Assembly (NCBI GenBank): GCA_007922225.1
Contig: ML680086.1
Coordinates: 7,386,065-7,450,064 of the forward strand
From: Emydura subglobosa
Lineage: Eukaryota; Chordata; Testudines; Chelidae
Direction: 5' to 3'
DNA: 64,000 nt
How positions within the stretch are numbered: the first letter of the stretch is position 1; each line of letters opens with the position of its first letter. Below are positions 13,201 to 48,300 of this stretch, piece by piece. The notes beneath the pieces were generated by a model, which saw only the letters and a list, made by a program, of their open reading frames with translations, did no database searches and had not been told where the DNA came from. The translations under genes and the position numbers were made by a program.

Positions 13201-15370
13201 GTGCTCAACACCTCAGAAAATCGTATGCTTTAATACGGCTTTAGCTGCCTAACTTTAGGCATGTATGTTTGAAAATGTTGGTTTTTATTAGACTTAAAAT
13301 AGAGAAAGTATTTTATCAGTAACTCAAAGGGAGAAAATTAAAAATGTAGTCTTAAAAACAGTACATTATAATATATAGTTTTAAGTCTCCCCTAAACCAC
13401 CTCATCTTTGCTGCCTTAGTGCTCACTGTCCATTCTGACAAGTTTGGACTGAGTCTCTGGCTACCTGACCATAACTCCCCTATCCACTCACTACAGACAA
13501 GTGGAAGCTGTGACTTAGGGCTTGCCTACACAGCCTGGCAAAACACACCAGAGTGGTGTGATCTGTAAAGTGCAACACGTTAGTGCACTCTACCTGCCCT
13601 GTATACACTCGGCTCATTAACACGAACTAAGTACCTTTTAAGTGCACCAGCAGGGTCATGCAGGGCACTTAGAGCACAACACATTAGTGCACTTCACCAA
13701 TCACAGCCTTTGGATGTGTTTTGCCAGCACTGTGCAGACAAGACCAAAGTATATGTTTTTTTCCCTAAATAAAGATAAAAGGTCTAATTCTGCTCCCACT
13801 GAAGTCAGTGGAAGCAGTTTTGGCCCCCCCCTTTAGAAATTAAGCCCTTCTTTTGAGTATTTTTAAAGCATCTGTACAAAGAATGGTCTTTAGTTACAGC
13901 TCAAGTGAATGCAGCTAGAACTCCTCTGAAAGGTATCAGCTAAGACACAAACACAGATTGCAAATTCTTTGCACAGGGCAAAAGACTTGCCCTACTTGTC
14001 TGTAAAGCACCTACTCCATGGTAAGCACTCTGCTGACAATAATACACCCAGATACTTGTATCAAGGGGCTGGTTTGTGGGTATGTTCAAAAACTAGTGAC
14101 CCACATGCAAATTTGGAACTATCAGAGAGACTAGTTTGCTTTAAACCCTTTCTGTCAAGCAATGAAAGCCCTACGCTGCCAGCTGTAGACTTGATCTCAG
14201 CTGCATCCCTCTCCCAAACAGACAAGGAGGTCACCTTTTTAAACATAGTCCTCTGATCCAGAACAAGTTGTGCTGTGATATGGTAAAGTGACGCCATGGA
14301 GACACAGGCAGTGGCATCATGTTGCAACATACTCAGGCCACGATCTGATGTCACTACCCATGAAAAAAGTGGGGGTGGGTCTATCATAACATAACCTGGG
14401 AGCAGCAATTTTAGTAAGAATCTGCTTAAAGTGCAATCCTCAAGAACAGCTTGATTTAAAAAAAAAAAAAACAAAAACTTTTTTTTGGCATGTGTCTGTG
14501 ACCCCTTGTGATCCACCTCACTTGAAGCACTGCCAGAACTAGCTGTAAAGCGCTAATCAAAATCAGCTACAGAAGCTGCTCCCCGAAATGCACGCTTCCT
14601 CCCAAAGAAGTCACCTGTATCCCAGCGGACCCTGGTGGGGAAGGGGACAATCCTAGAGACACCCTGAGTATGGGCCTAGGGACAAAATCCCTCTCCCATC
14701 TCACAGGCACAGCCCAGGAAAGAGAAGGGCCTGGAGGAGAGGACCCCCTCACAGGCACAGCTTGGGGAGAGGCAGAAGGAGAAGGGCCTAGAAGAGAGAG
14801 GCTGCCTACACAACTGGGAGGAGGGGGAGGGCAGAGAAGGATCTGGAGAAGAGAGCCGACCCACCCCCCAACAGGTACAGCCGAAAGGGAAAGGAGGACT
14901 GAAGAGAGACCCCCCCCCCCCCCCCGCGCGCCTTCCAGGCTACCTCGGGGGGGCGGGACAGAGAAGGGCCTGAAGGAGAGAACCCCTCTCACAGGCTAGC
15001 CCACGGGTGGGGAGAGAGGAGAAGAAGGACCTGGAGCAGAGAGTCCCTCTCACAGGCCAGCCCAGGGAGGGGGCGGGGGGCGAAGGAAAGAGAGGCGCCC
15101 CCTCATAGGTGAGGTCGGGGGAAGGAGAGAAGGAGGGCTTGGAGAAAGCCACCCTCACAGGCCAGCTGGGGGGGGGGGGGGGAATCAAGGGAGGGGCCCC
15201 TCAGGATGGTACGGGCGGGGGATACAGGTGGAACCGGCGGGGCGCTCCTCGGCTTACACCGCTCCGTTCCGGAAGCCCTTGAGCACGGCCAGCGCCGCGC
15301 GGTATCTGCGCTGCTGCAGCAGGGAGTTGATAGTGTACAGCAGGGTCTTGAGCATAGCCTGGGCCCCCAT
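9990..15370 (-). CDS. PXMP4: PXMP4, peroxisomal membrane protein 4 (PMP24), complete 4-exon coding region
   Basis: Four exons on the minus strand (15370-15258, 12180-12118, 11319-11121, 10253-9990) join through GT/AG sites into 639 bases: 212 residues plus TAA, the same length as human PXMP4. Family hallmarks are LAVLKGFRNGAVYGAKIRAP near residues 27-46, FVFTYKGL in exon 3, and MTYLYDDSNVWHDISDF near the C-terminus. The protein is a multi-pass membrane protein of peroxisomes in the Tim17/22/23-related group; in mammals it is inserted with the help of PEX19, and its precise activity is not settled. The start codon was chosen because MGAQAMLKTLLYTINSLL aligns without gaps to the human N-terminus. 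It lies head to head with ZNF341, about 5 kb between start codons. Intron 1 (about 3.1 kb) carries a minisatellite. No frame damage was seen. Confidence 0.96.
10600..10930 (-). mobile_element. Decayed MITE and SINE remnant in PXMP4 intron 3
   Basis: Positions 10600-10830 are rich in 'gtttaa/ttaaac' phrases like an old DNA transposon with imperfect internal inversions. Positions 10835-10925, read on the minus strand, have SINE-like wording ('agtgggtagtgtacccc', 'ctcagttctgccactgact'). Confidence 0.4.
11121..11319 (-). CDS. PXMP4: PXMP4 coding exon 3
   Basis: A 199-base exon for residues 60-125, from LREKLKTIAQATYTHSRNLA to GENNHINSQ. The acceptor is tttgctcag|T (completing Ser59) and the donor is CAG|gtaaac. 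It carries the hydrophobic segments around FVFTYKGLMALQ and FLAACVGGWLVFG. Confidence 0.95.
11425..11550 (+). mobile_element. Interspersed repeat, SINE-tail-like
   Basis: It contains 'atttacagcacctggcacat', 'tggggcctattcttggttgg' and 'attactgtaatacaaataac'. The same module occurs on the minus strand at 17095-17190 and 49255-49350, so it is a repeated family. It makes the chance 216-codon frame over 11359-12009 meaningless. Confidence 0.5.
12118..12180 (-). CDS. PXMP4: PXMP4 coding exon 2
   Basis: A 63-base exon encoding YGAKIRAPHALVMTFLFKSG (residues 39-58). The acceptor is ttgcag|C, which completes Val38, and the donor is GGAAG|gtatgg. Too short to stand out as an open frame; found by homology. 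Confidence 0.93.
13140..13230. repeat. Short inverted interspersed repeat ('gattttcagag' family)
   Basis: It begins 'ctgattttcagagatgctga', has 'ccaatgggagctatgagtgc' in the middle, and closes with 'cacctcagaaaatc', the inverse of its start. Related wording is at 19180-19270 and 60110-60190. It is probably an old non-autonomous DNA element common to amniotes. Confidence 0.4.
13518..13745. mobile_element. MITE with long terminal inverted repeats
   Basis: The left end GGGCTTGCCTACACAG...CTGGCAAAACACA is mirrored by the right end TGTGTTTTGCCAGCACTGTG followed by CAGACAAGACC, so about 30 bases at each end are inverted copies. 'TTA' precedes the left end. Inside, 'acattagtgcact'-type phrases occur twice. 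Confidence 0.65.
14690..15185. repeat. GC-rich minisatellite in PXMP4 intron 1, unit about 50-60 bp
   Basis: About nine diverged units follow each other. Each opens with a form of 'ccctctcacaggccagccca' and ends with a form of 'gagaagggcctggaggagag'. A run of 16 C near 14909-14924 and a run of G near 15168-15181 interrupt it. The frames of 60-140 codons here come from base composition and are not genes. Confidence 0.75.
15258..15370 (-). CDS. PXMP4: PXMP4 coding exon 1
   Basis: Residues 1-37 plus two bases of codon 38 (Val). The ATG is the reverse complement of 15368-15370. The donor reads GT|GTAAGC. It lies in a GC-rich island, and 5' UTR limits are unknown. Confidence 0.93.
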
Positions 15371-15629
15371 GGCCGCGCCGCTCCGTACCAACCGAGCCCG
15401 GCACGGGTGACGGGGACCGCTTTGGTAGCGCACAGAGCTACTGGCAGGGGAGCAAAGACATGTAGGGACCGGGTGGAAAGCAGGCACTAAAGAGAGGTTC
15501 CGCAATCCGCATCCTGCCAGAGTGAGCTCGGCACATCGCACTCCCATAGGCTGCCTCAACTGTCGATCAAAGCTCCTGACTAATGGGAGACTCGTCCTAC
15601 CCCTAATAGGCGGGGACATCGAAAGCTGT

Positions 15630-15735
15630 CTTCCTATTGGAAAAAGGTCACTATGCTGCAACCAATCACAGACTCCGCCCCGCCTCCAGGTCTATGGCTA
15701 TTGGCCAGTGCAGCGGCAACCCTCTTCCAATGGGT
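15630..15735 (-). promoter_or_regulatory. PXMP4 promoter: cluster of four CCAAT boxes and a GC box
   Basis: CCAAT pentamers lie at 15636-15640 (inverted), 15662-15666 (direct), 15700-15704 (inverted) and 15727-15731 (direct). A CCGCCCCGCC GC box is at 15676-15685. They are about 265-360 bases upstream of the PXMP4 start codon in a TATA-less GC-rich island. NF-Y and Sp1-type binding is inferred from motif sequence only. Confidence 0.6.
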
Positions 15736-16769
15736 GTTACTGTTGTTGCCCGGCGGGTGGACTGGATGGCATTACTGTGAGGGGCCGTTTGGCGAGCCAA
15801 GTCCGTCCTTATGCAGCGCTGTCCTAGGCATTGGGGTCCCGGTCCGGCCCGTCAGCACAGCCCCGCTGGGGCCCCGGCCATGGCCAGTGGGGGTCGGAGC
15901 TACGGGGCCCCAGACTCATGCCCTGTCTCTGGCCTCGCCAAATGCCATACGCGCAGGGGCGGCACGGGCTGGACACCCCTGTGCTGGGCATGACTGGAAT
16001 AACCTGCCAAACCTCTGTCAGCCAGTGATGGGCTTGTGGCCTGAAGTGAGACCGTTCACTGGCCCTCTAAAAGAAAAACGGTCTCCAGGATAACTACGGA
16101 TGCGCTCATTAAATGTCTGGTCCTCCTTGTGAATTGTATGAAATGCGTTGGCTCAGTGGTACCCAGTGGCAGTGAGTTCCCCAGGCTAATTGTGCACCGT
16201 GTTAAAAAGGGCTTTTAGTCTGTTGTAAATGCATTCTTTTTTTTCTTTTTAGGCTTGACAGAATATTTTGTTACAATTTTGACAGTTAATGTTCATTTTT
16301 AAGCATAGTTTAGATTATTTAATTTTTGTAGTTGCACAGAATTATGGGTTTTACGCTTTTTTATTTTTACCTATTTAAACTTTCGTTGTTGTAGGAAATT
16401 ATTGGGGGGGGGGTAAGGGAGCAAACTAATTAATGATGATAGATGGTGAGATTCAAAACGTTAAAGTTTTATAAATTGTTAAAACACAAATGGTCAACAA
16501 CACATTGCAAAATATGCAAAGTAAATATCCTTAAATCAGCTCTGCTTATGCTGGCATTAAAACACATTTTATACATGTTAAGGTGGGACTCTACTAAGTT
16601 CTCAAGCAACGTTTTTCTTATTTTGCCTAACTGTAAATTTCTGTTATTATCGATGGGAATATTTTCCATCAGTTTGTGTGTGTACAGTGAAATCAATGTT
16701 TACCAACATTTATCAATAAAACTCTAATCCTTACAAGCCTAGTTTTATTGACTAACCCCTTATTCTCGT

Positions 16770-17000
16770 ATAGAAAAAGTTTAATAGAAGCACTTCATTT
16801 ACCTTCTCTCTGCCTTTTCTTATTTTGTATACCTTTTTTCATATGCCCTCTTATTCATCTCTTCTCTGAATAGTTCAGTCTTTTCAGTCTCTCTTCATGT
16901 GGAAGTCTTTCCATACATCTAATAATTTTTGTTGCTCATCTCTTTACCCCTCCAGGCAAATCTACTGACACAGCCCTATTTAAAATTAGCCAGTTTCCCC
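16770..17000 (-). mobile_element. CR1-like LINE remnant
   Basis: The phrases 'agttcagtcttttcagtctc', 'tcttcatgtggaagtctttc' and 'taataatttttgttgctcat' match the reverse strand of an old CR1 coding region as I remember it from sauropsid genomes. It is diverged, with no open frame. Confidence 0.45.
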
Positions 17001-17094
17001 ATTATGACCCTTACCAGGATCTACTAATTTCACTAGCATAAATCTGGGATCTGTCTATTCTACCAGGAAGCCCCTGTGGTTGGTCAGTTACTCT

Positions 17095-17190
17095 GTTATT
17101 ATTATTTGTATTACCATAGCGCTTAATCGTGGACCAGGACCCCATTGTGCCTGGTGCTGTACAAACACAGAACAATAATAAAATAATAAT
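17095..17190 (-). mobile_element. SINE-tail-like repeat
   Basis: The reverse complement contains 'ttgtacagcaccaggcacaa' and 'tggggtcctggtccacgatt', ending in an ATT-rich tail. It is the same family as 11425-11550 and 49255-49350. Confidence 0.5.
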
Positions 17191-17241
17191 ACCTAAGAAT
17201 GTGGTGAGATTAGTCAATTTCATTACTCTGGCTCTGGCTAG

Positions 17242-17548
17242 AGGTATGTCTGCACTGCCGGCAGAATTGTCAGCAGTGCAAGATCGATTCCGCAGGATCA
17301 ATTGAGTGGCAGTGGAGACTCACTCAGTCGATTCTGGAAGTGCCCGCCGATTGACACCGTTAATCCACCCCAGCAAGAAGAGTAACACTGGGCCAATCAG
17401 AGGGCGTTTCCCATTGATGCAGTGCAGGGGGATGCCGTGGTAAGTAAAAGTTAGTAAGTGGATGGGAGATACCTAAGCTACTCTATGTAGCTTGCACATC
17501 TCTGGTTGACTGCTACCAAAATTCGCTGGCAGTGTAGAGCAGGCCTAG
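17242..17548. mobile_element. MITE, 'gtctgcactg' type
   Basis: The left end 'aggtatgtctgcactgccgg' and the right end 'gctggcagtgtagagcaggc' are inverted copies with mismatches. The interior has 'gatcgattccgcaggatcaa' with partial self-complementarity. Confidence 0.5.
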
Positions 17549-19883
17549 ATTGCCCTGATTCCAATGCCAGCCAATTTCATGGTGGGCTCAACCAATTTTA
17601 TTATCATCCTGAACCATGGAATCAGCCAATTTAACTGTTGCAGCACACAACAGGACTAGTGGGTTTCACCAGTGTGTTCCCTCTATTGTATGAGAAATTG
17701 TACATCATCATTTTATTGGTCCCCTCTGTTGTATGAGAAAATTTACCTCATCATCTTATTCATTTGCTATGTTGTGCTGTTATGACATAATCATCCCACA
17801 ACTACTATGTTCTGGAGGGCAAACACCAAAAAGGTATCAAATTCAACAGCAGCACAAGCTTCCCTTGTGTCATCTCCTCAAGGTTAAGGAAAAGAATCCA
17901 GCACCTCAACCCCCATCAGCTATAATAATGCCCTCCCCCTCCCTACCCTTGCCAATACCCCACTGGTCTCAAGTTTACTATAATGTAAATGGGGCCTAAA
18001 CCAGGAGCACCCAAAGGTCCAAATATAATCATTTCAGGATTCATATAGGGATCATATTTAGCCCTCGGGTTGAACCTTTGTCATCCTCTCCTTACAATTG
18101 CAGGGTGAGGAAAAAGCTGTTCAGCTGCAGGTTTTAATACTTGAATTGAACCAACAAGCAATTTCTGTTCAACAGGGAAAATACAAGCATCAGCAAGTAT
18201 CCTAGACATGGGTATCTATTTTTACTAACAGTAAATATAGCTGATGTTGTTCTTGAGCTCCTTAGAAACCATCACTGCATTACTTGTTGCTTTGTTGGAC
18301 ATCCTTCCACTAAGAGTCAAATGCTGGTCCTATTGTGGCCACTGGGACTTTTACCAGTGACTTCAACAGTACCAGAATTTGACTATAAATGGTCAAGCTA
18401 TAGCCTGAAGGGCCCTTCCTGGTGGCTTGCATACTGAAATATTTTGAGAAAGAAGCAGTGGGGCACTGGGATGGTGGGAGGGAAGCTGGATCTTTCACAA
18501 AGTGGTCTGCAAAATGAAGCAGTTTGAGAACTCCATCATTATCCCCAGACAAAAAAACAATGTTAAAATAGAATGAAGGCTGAGACTATCTAGTACTTAA
18601 GGGTAAATAACATTATAGGGATGTTGAAATTATTCCAAAACCAAGCGTTATAAATTTTGGCATTATTCACAATTAGGGTTAAACTTAAAAGAAATCCAAA
18701 CGTTAAGGTAAGAAATGCACAATTAAGACACCCAAACAACCTTAACTCTGCCCTTTAGTGACATTATGCAGTAACCACAATCATGATTAATGCTCTTTGG
18801 TGTTTGTAGTTCCCCTCGTGCTATCATTAGAGAGCACAGTAATTATTATTTCAAGCACTCACACCCATGCTAGTATTCAGCCATAGAAGCTGAGTCTTAA
18901 TCTACCAGTGAGAAATTTTGACACAAATGTCCACTCTCACTCAGACCACTGAGTCATTACAACCAATAGACGTGATGAATATCAATTAGCTGTAAAGGAG
19001 GGGTGGTTGGGTTATCTCTGATATCAGTGACCCCAATTAAAAACCTGAACTGTTACCTTGATCCTGTCTAGCCTATATAATTATAGTAATTATAGACACA
19101 GTTGCTATCACTTAGGGTGAAATCCATAAAAGGGTCTAGAATGGGCTGCAGTGTGCATGCTTAGAGGCTGAAACATCTGCAATCATTGGGAGTTAGACCC
19201 CTAGGCACCTTTGAAAATTCCACTAGGTGCCCATCTGCATCTTTAGCACCTAAATACCTTTAAAATTCTGACCCAAAGAAAAGACTGACCAGATACTAAA
19301 TTTCTTAAAAGACCAAGTTTCTAAATAATCATAACTCAAACTAATTCACAGATTTATATGTACATGCTCAGCAAATTCATTCTTTAAAAGAGATGTGAGT
19401 TCATGGAGGAGATGCTTTGTTTTTCAATACACAACAAAGTGTGAATCCCTTACTTTACTCAACTTTAACTATGGAGTTATAACCCATGCCTCCATAGTTA
19501 GACCAGAACACCAGCTACTGGTAAAACAAATAAACCAATTTCAGTGAGTCAGGTTAGGATTCAGGCCTGCGTTGTTGGCATCGAATACTTAGTTAAGGAA
19601 CGGTCAATGTTAAACTTTTGCATATGAGGCAATGTCCACAAGGTTATTTGCATCCCTGCTTGTATCTGGCTTCAATTCCTCAACTGTTTTCAGCATGAAC
19701 AATTAGGTTTTCATTCTGCCAAGCAACTGTCCATTAAAGGGCTGGGATTCTGAAGTTTTTGAGTTCTCTAACGTGGCTGTTCTGTGGTGTAAGTGCAATA
19801 GCAATACAACCCTTGGAGTTCACTCCTGCTCAGTACCCTGTGTTCTGATTCCATGGTACAGAAAGGTCCATGCTGCTCACATC

Positions 19884-20005
19884 TAGGGTGACCAGATGTC
19901 CTGATTTTATCTGGACAGTCCTGATATTTGGGGCTTTTTCTTATATAGGCCCCTATTCTCCCCCATCCTGTCCTGATTTTTCACACTTGCTATCTGGTCA
20001 CCCTA
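19884..20005. mobile_element. Short MITE with TA-flanked 'gggtgaccagat' inverted repeats
   Basis: The left GGGTGACCAGATGTCC and right ATCTGGTCACCC are inverted. Both ends are flanked by TA (19884-19885 and 20004-20005), which fits a Tc1/mariner-type target site. The element is 118 bases between the TAs, and this family is abundant in turtles and crocodilians as far as I recall. Confidence 0.65.
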
Positions 20006-20170
20006 ATCACACCTAGGGCATTTCATGCACTCTGCTAAATACACATCCCGGAGCTCAGCTGAAATGCCGATAACCTGCCCTTGCACCCAGCCTGCTCAGC
20101 TGCACTGTCCACAGTTACTTCCCTCCCTAGGATATTTACCCCCATACAGATATAGGGCTTACTCACTATA

Positions 20171-20340
20171 GACACCCCATTGCCCATTGGGGCTTTACCC
20201 CCATCTGGACACCCCAGCTCCCCCATTGGGGTTTACCTTCCCCCCAGTTTGACTCCCCCTTCGCCAGGGACACCCCAGCTCTCCCATAGGGGATTTACCC
20301 TCCCCCTCCAACTGGACACCCCATCCCCCACAGACCCCGC
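20171..20340 (+). promoter_or_regulatory. Diverged tandem repeat with CCAAT cores upstream of ZNF341
   Basis: Units starting GACACCCCA lie at 20171, 20208, 20269 and 20315. The first two carry CCCATTGGGG (an inverted CCAAT box) followed by TTTACC; the third has a mutated CCCATAGGGG. They lie about 120-265 bases upstream of the ZNF341 start codon. Another promoter-like word, CCCACAATGC at 20380-20389, resembles a ZNF143 half-site. Confidence 0.5.
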
Positions 20341-20434
20341 CGTGGGGCGCCCCCTGGCGGCCGGCCCGGCACCTCCCTTCCCACAATGCCAGTTCAGGGA
20401 CAGGCGGCTCGGGCCCGGCCGCCGCGGCTCCAAG

Positions 20435-44137
<23,703 letters not shown>

Positions 44138-44979
44138 TAATACTGTGACCTGTGGATGGTTGGTGAGGGGTAGGGAGACCCACGTTTTCTTCACCCAAGA
44201 GTTCTTACTACTGGTGATGCCAGACTCAGGGTAAGATGGGCTGAAGTTTCTGGATCACCGTGATACAGAGACCAAAACGCTTAGGGATAGAGACGGGTGG
44301 GGGAGACAGTGGCTTTCATCTCCACCTACCCAGGCTCCATAGAACCCAGTGATGGCCAGCAAGCACAGAGGGGAATGGTTACATTTTCTTGTTCCGGTTC
44401 GGCATCTGTCAGTCCAGGGGAAGGGTGACAAGGAGCCCTGAATCAAATGGGAAGGACGGTAAAGACCATTACAACAAATTGTAAATGCTTTCATGAGCAG
44501 AAGACTTTGCAACTCACAATCTGCCCCATTCATGTTTTTATTCTAAAATTCGTATTGGCCAGTGTATGGAGAGGGGGCGTGTCCAAGTGCAAACACATCA
44601 TCCTTCCTACTGGAAGCAAGTGCATCCTGATATCCTTTGGGAACATTGCTCATAAATATCCTAATAGACACAGCCTATCTCTCGTTCTCATCTGTGCATG
44701 TTAGCAGAAAGGCTGTATTATCTGTATTGTGTGTGTGTGTAAACACAATGGCTCTGATGCTGCAACTGCTCCACATGAAATCAGGGTGTGGAGCTGCTGT
44801 GGCATTGTGCCCACAATTGTGTGTCCAGCCGCGTGTGTTCTGCTCTTCTGTTTGAAAGTTCTCTCCATGGTTGTCCCTGTATTTTAACTCTTCTATGTCA
44901 CTCTTTATCCAAGAATCTCAATATGCCTTCTACACAAATGAGTTAATCTTCACAACAGCCAAATACTCCTCCCCCTGCC

Positions 44980-45110
44980 CAGCAGGGCAAGGGGAACCAA
45001 AGTGCGGCAGTTAAGTGAAGCATCCCAGCTCACACAGGCAATGCAGAGCCAGGCCTTGAACCTAGGTTTCCTGGCTCCCCGTCCGTTGGTCTAAGTGCTA
45101 CCCCATGTTC
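44980..45110 (-). mobile_element. tRNA-derived SINE
   Basis: The minus strand reads 'gtagcacttagaccaacgga', 'gagccaggaaacctaggttc', 'aaggcctggctctgcattgc'. It shares the SINE layout seen at 3360 and 37405. Confidence 0.5.
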
Positions 45111-47239
45111 ATCCACTTGTTCCGTTCCCTGCTAACTATTAGAATTGCAAGGCTCACCAGTGTTGCCAGACTGGCCAAACTCCAAAAGCAGCATCAAGCC
45201 GTGAACAGCTTGTTGGAAGCTCAGTGTGGCAGCCAGTGAGCCCTGGAGCAGGTTTGTCCTTTATGTTACTGTGATTCAGCTTTCAATCCAGCACATGATC
45301 ATTGATTGCATGAACAGAGGATCTTTCCCCATTCCCCTTCCTAAACCCCTACATGTGACTGGGATAATCCTGATTTAGCAAATGTATCTCTCTCCCCACC
45401 CCCTCCAAAACAGGTGATTGCTGAAGGAAAACATCCATCGACAATGAGAGGAAAGTAGGGGGCCTGGCACCTGTGGTGAATGAATGAGCCCAGAAATCTT
45501 CCTCCTCCTGTCAGGACCTTGGAAGGGAAAGGGAGATGTGGTGGTTGGCTGCTGTGTTTTGCATTAGTTTCACTGCTTTGAGCTGATGTGACAAGGTGTT
45601 GATGGGGCAGCATGGCTATGGCAGAAGGTGCAAACCTCTGAATAATGTGAGGCAAGGCCTGTTAGTGCTCTGTATAACCATGGCAGAGACTGGCATGGCA
45701 GTTGCCTGCTCTGACTCCTCTCCACAGGGATTGTCCCCTGACCCTCACTCAGCTGCTCTAACGGATTATGGAGTGGGATTAATAAGCACAAGAGGAACCC
45801 CCCCTTTGAACCTTCCCCAACCCAGAGAAGCTCAGTGCAGGCAGGTGTAAAATTAATTAAAAATGAACTTCATTTAGTGCTGGTGAAAGGGGCATTCCTG
45901 CACATTGAGAGTGCAGGAGACCAAAGTTCTGCCTCTACAGAGCAGGTAGGACATAAGCAGCAATGGCTGTGACTTCTTCTCTCCCTGACTTGCTGGGATC
46001 CCTTCTGCAGGTGAGTTTCCATTGCCCAGCCAGTGTTTAGCCTCCCATTGATCTAATAACAGCACAGCATGGCTGAAACAGATACTTCACTTGCCACAGG
46101 CAAGGCCCCAATCATTAGGTAGGGGAGCTTGAATGAGAAAACTCACTTCCCATCTGGTCCTCCCTTGAGGCCAGGGCAGGATTAAGTCCTACTCCAGCTT
46201 CTCTGTTCTTTGTCTAATCCCATTTTAGGTTACCCTCCATGGAGCATCCTTCTTGGATATCTTTTCGGTGCTAGTCACCGGGTTCAAACAGTAAAGTCTG
46301 GCCAATGCTCTGCATTTCCAGCAGTCAGGCTTGGCCTCCCTAGCGCTGCAGTGTGCCCAAGAGCCCAAGATGTTGCATTGCCTGGACCTGCTCACTGTTC
46401 CACTGTCTGTAGGATGGCTCTAGTGTTGCAGATACTCATTTTGGGATTGGCCAGTGTTCAGAAAAGCTCCTGGCAGTGGAGTTTCCTTCCCCTTCTTGTC
46501 TAATACATGAGAAGAGCTTGTGGAAAATCTGCTGAAATGGTGCACAAGTTTCTGGCAACCAGCGCCGTAATAATAATGTTACCGTGCAATGTACTTCTGG
46601 ACCTGGCTGACCACAAGTTTCTGGTCCCATCTCTGCAGCGGCCTGCTCACAGCGAGTAGTTCAGGGGCGTCCTTCCTGTCTCCTTGTGATGTATTATGCT
46701 AAACTAGAGGCAGTAATGCACAGACAGAGACAGAACACAGATGTCTTGTCCATCCCAGGGCATGCTGTGTAAGATGGTTCCCTCACAGCGCATGTTCCAG
46801 GGCTGTGTCCAATCTAGTGAGTAACTGGGATGATGAGACCTCTACCACTTCCCTTGGGAGACTATTGCATAGTCTAATGGCTCTCCCTATCAGGAGGTTT
46901 CCTGCTTCCCACACTACAGGTTCCCTTTGCTCAGTTCCATCCTCCTGAAGTACTCCCATACCGTCTTTTCAATATTTCCTGCTGCTTCTGTCCTGCTCCC
47001 TTCAAGCACTGTGAATGAAACTTTTCATCCATTTCAGAGGGCAAGATTTTATTTGCCTAAACATTTGTTTTAAATACCCAGCTTTCCAGACAGAGGAACA
47101 ACCACCAGGAAATGGTTTGCTAAATATACCTCTCCTGCTTTCCCTCTCTATCTACCCACACTGTAAGGCACAATTATGTGGCCGCTAGCACCTACTGCAG
47201 CATTACAATCAGCCCTGATTTGAAACTGGTATGTGGGTG

Positions 47240-48300
47240 TGTGACGGTATGCAGAACCCTGGGGTACAGCCTAAGAGTTGTGGAATTGGTGGGTACCCTC
47301 ATCAACCATTTAGCTTGGGGTGAGCTCTCAACCTCACTCTGGCTGGTAACCCACAGACAGACTCTCCAGACCCTGTTGTCACCCAACCCAACCGCAGGTG
47401 GCACCAGACATCCAACTTAGTTCAATGAATGCTTTCCACCCACTCACAAACCAACATTAGTGAAACTCCAGCTGGCTTTTCAGCGCAGGGCACAGGTCTA
47501 CCCTAATCAAAAAGCCTGACCAGTGGAGATTATTATCCAGTCTGTCCTTCCCTCACAGTGGAAGGAATGTGCACTAGCTTTTGTTACTGAGCAGTTTGTC
47601 TAAACACTTCACTCAAAGATGCACTGGTTAAGATAAAACATTAAACAAGTTTATTAACCACAGAAAAATAGATTTTAAGTGATTATAAGTGGCAAATGTA
47701 AAGAGATTAAAAGAAGTTACTAAATGAAATAAACATAAGGTTGCAGTCTAAATTCTACACACTAACAAGCTCTTGAATTAGTAATGTCTCACCCTTTTTA
47801 GCTGGTACAAGCAGTTTCTTACACGCAGGCTGGGCAATCTACCATGTTTGGGACTCCCCTCCCCCCTTTCAAAGTCCTTTGTCTTCCAGACGGCCCTTCA
47901 GATGTTCAGTTGAATGGAAGTAGAGCCCAGTAGTGATGTCATGCACCCCCTTTTATAGTCTCTTTCAGCTTAGCTGCTAGAACATTCCATGCATGTGATG
48001 TGGCTGGTGCTTCCCATTGGTCAAGCAACCCGCTTGTGAACATGCGTCCTACAGTGAAGCTTCGCTGCAAGCAATCCCTGATAGTGGAATCGTTCCTTGA
48101 TGGGCCATTAGCATGTCTGTCCACTTCAATGTCGTACCTGAAAAGCTGGTTTAGGTGGTTCTCCCCTCACCACGTTCTAGTAGCATTTACAATATTTTAC
48201 AACTTCACATACTAAGGTAGCACATATTAATATCCCATTGGATTGTGTTTAGCTGATCAAGACTTTTAAAATAATACCACACAAGGCATACTTTGTACAG
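47240..48300. mobile_element. Probable long interspersed repeat, class unresolved
   Basis: It contains 'agtttattaaccacagaaaa', 'tagattttaagtgattataa' and 'gcttcccattggtcaag', wording I recall from a widespread turtle repeat that may be LTR-like (it starts 'tgtgacggt'). No second copy, primer-binding site or coding region is visible here. Confidence 0.4.

Larger units (their letters stand above)
16130..20170. other. Divergent intergenic region between PXMP4 and ZNF341
   Basis: No exon is seen. It holds an AT-rich unique block (16240-16760), a CR1-like remnant (16770-17000), a SINE-tail module (17095-17190), a MITE (17242-17548) and a small MITE (19884-20005). The rest shows no recognisable feature. 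Confidence 0.5.

Noticed and set aside
14567..15404. Several 60-140 codon frames on both strands in PXMP4 intron 1
   Set aside because: They are translations of a minisatellite, except the part that is PXMP4 exon 1 in its own frame.
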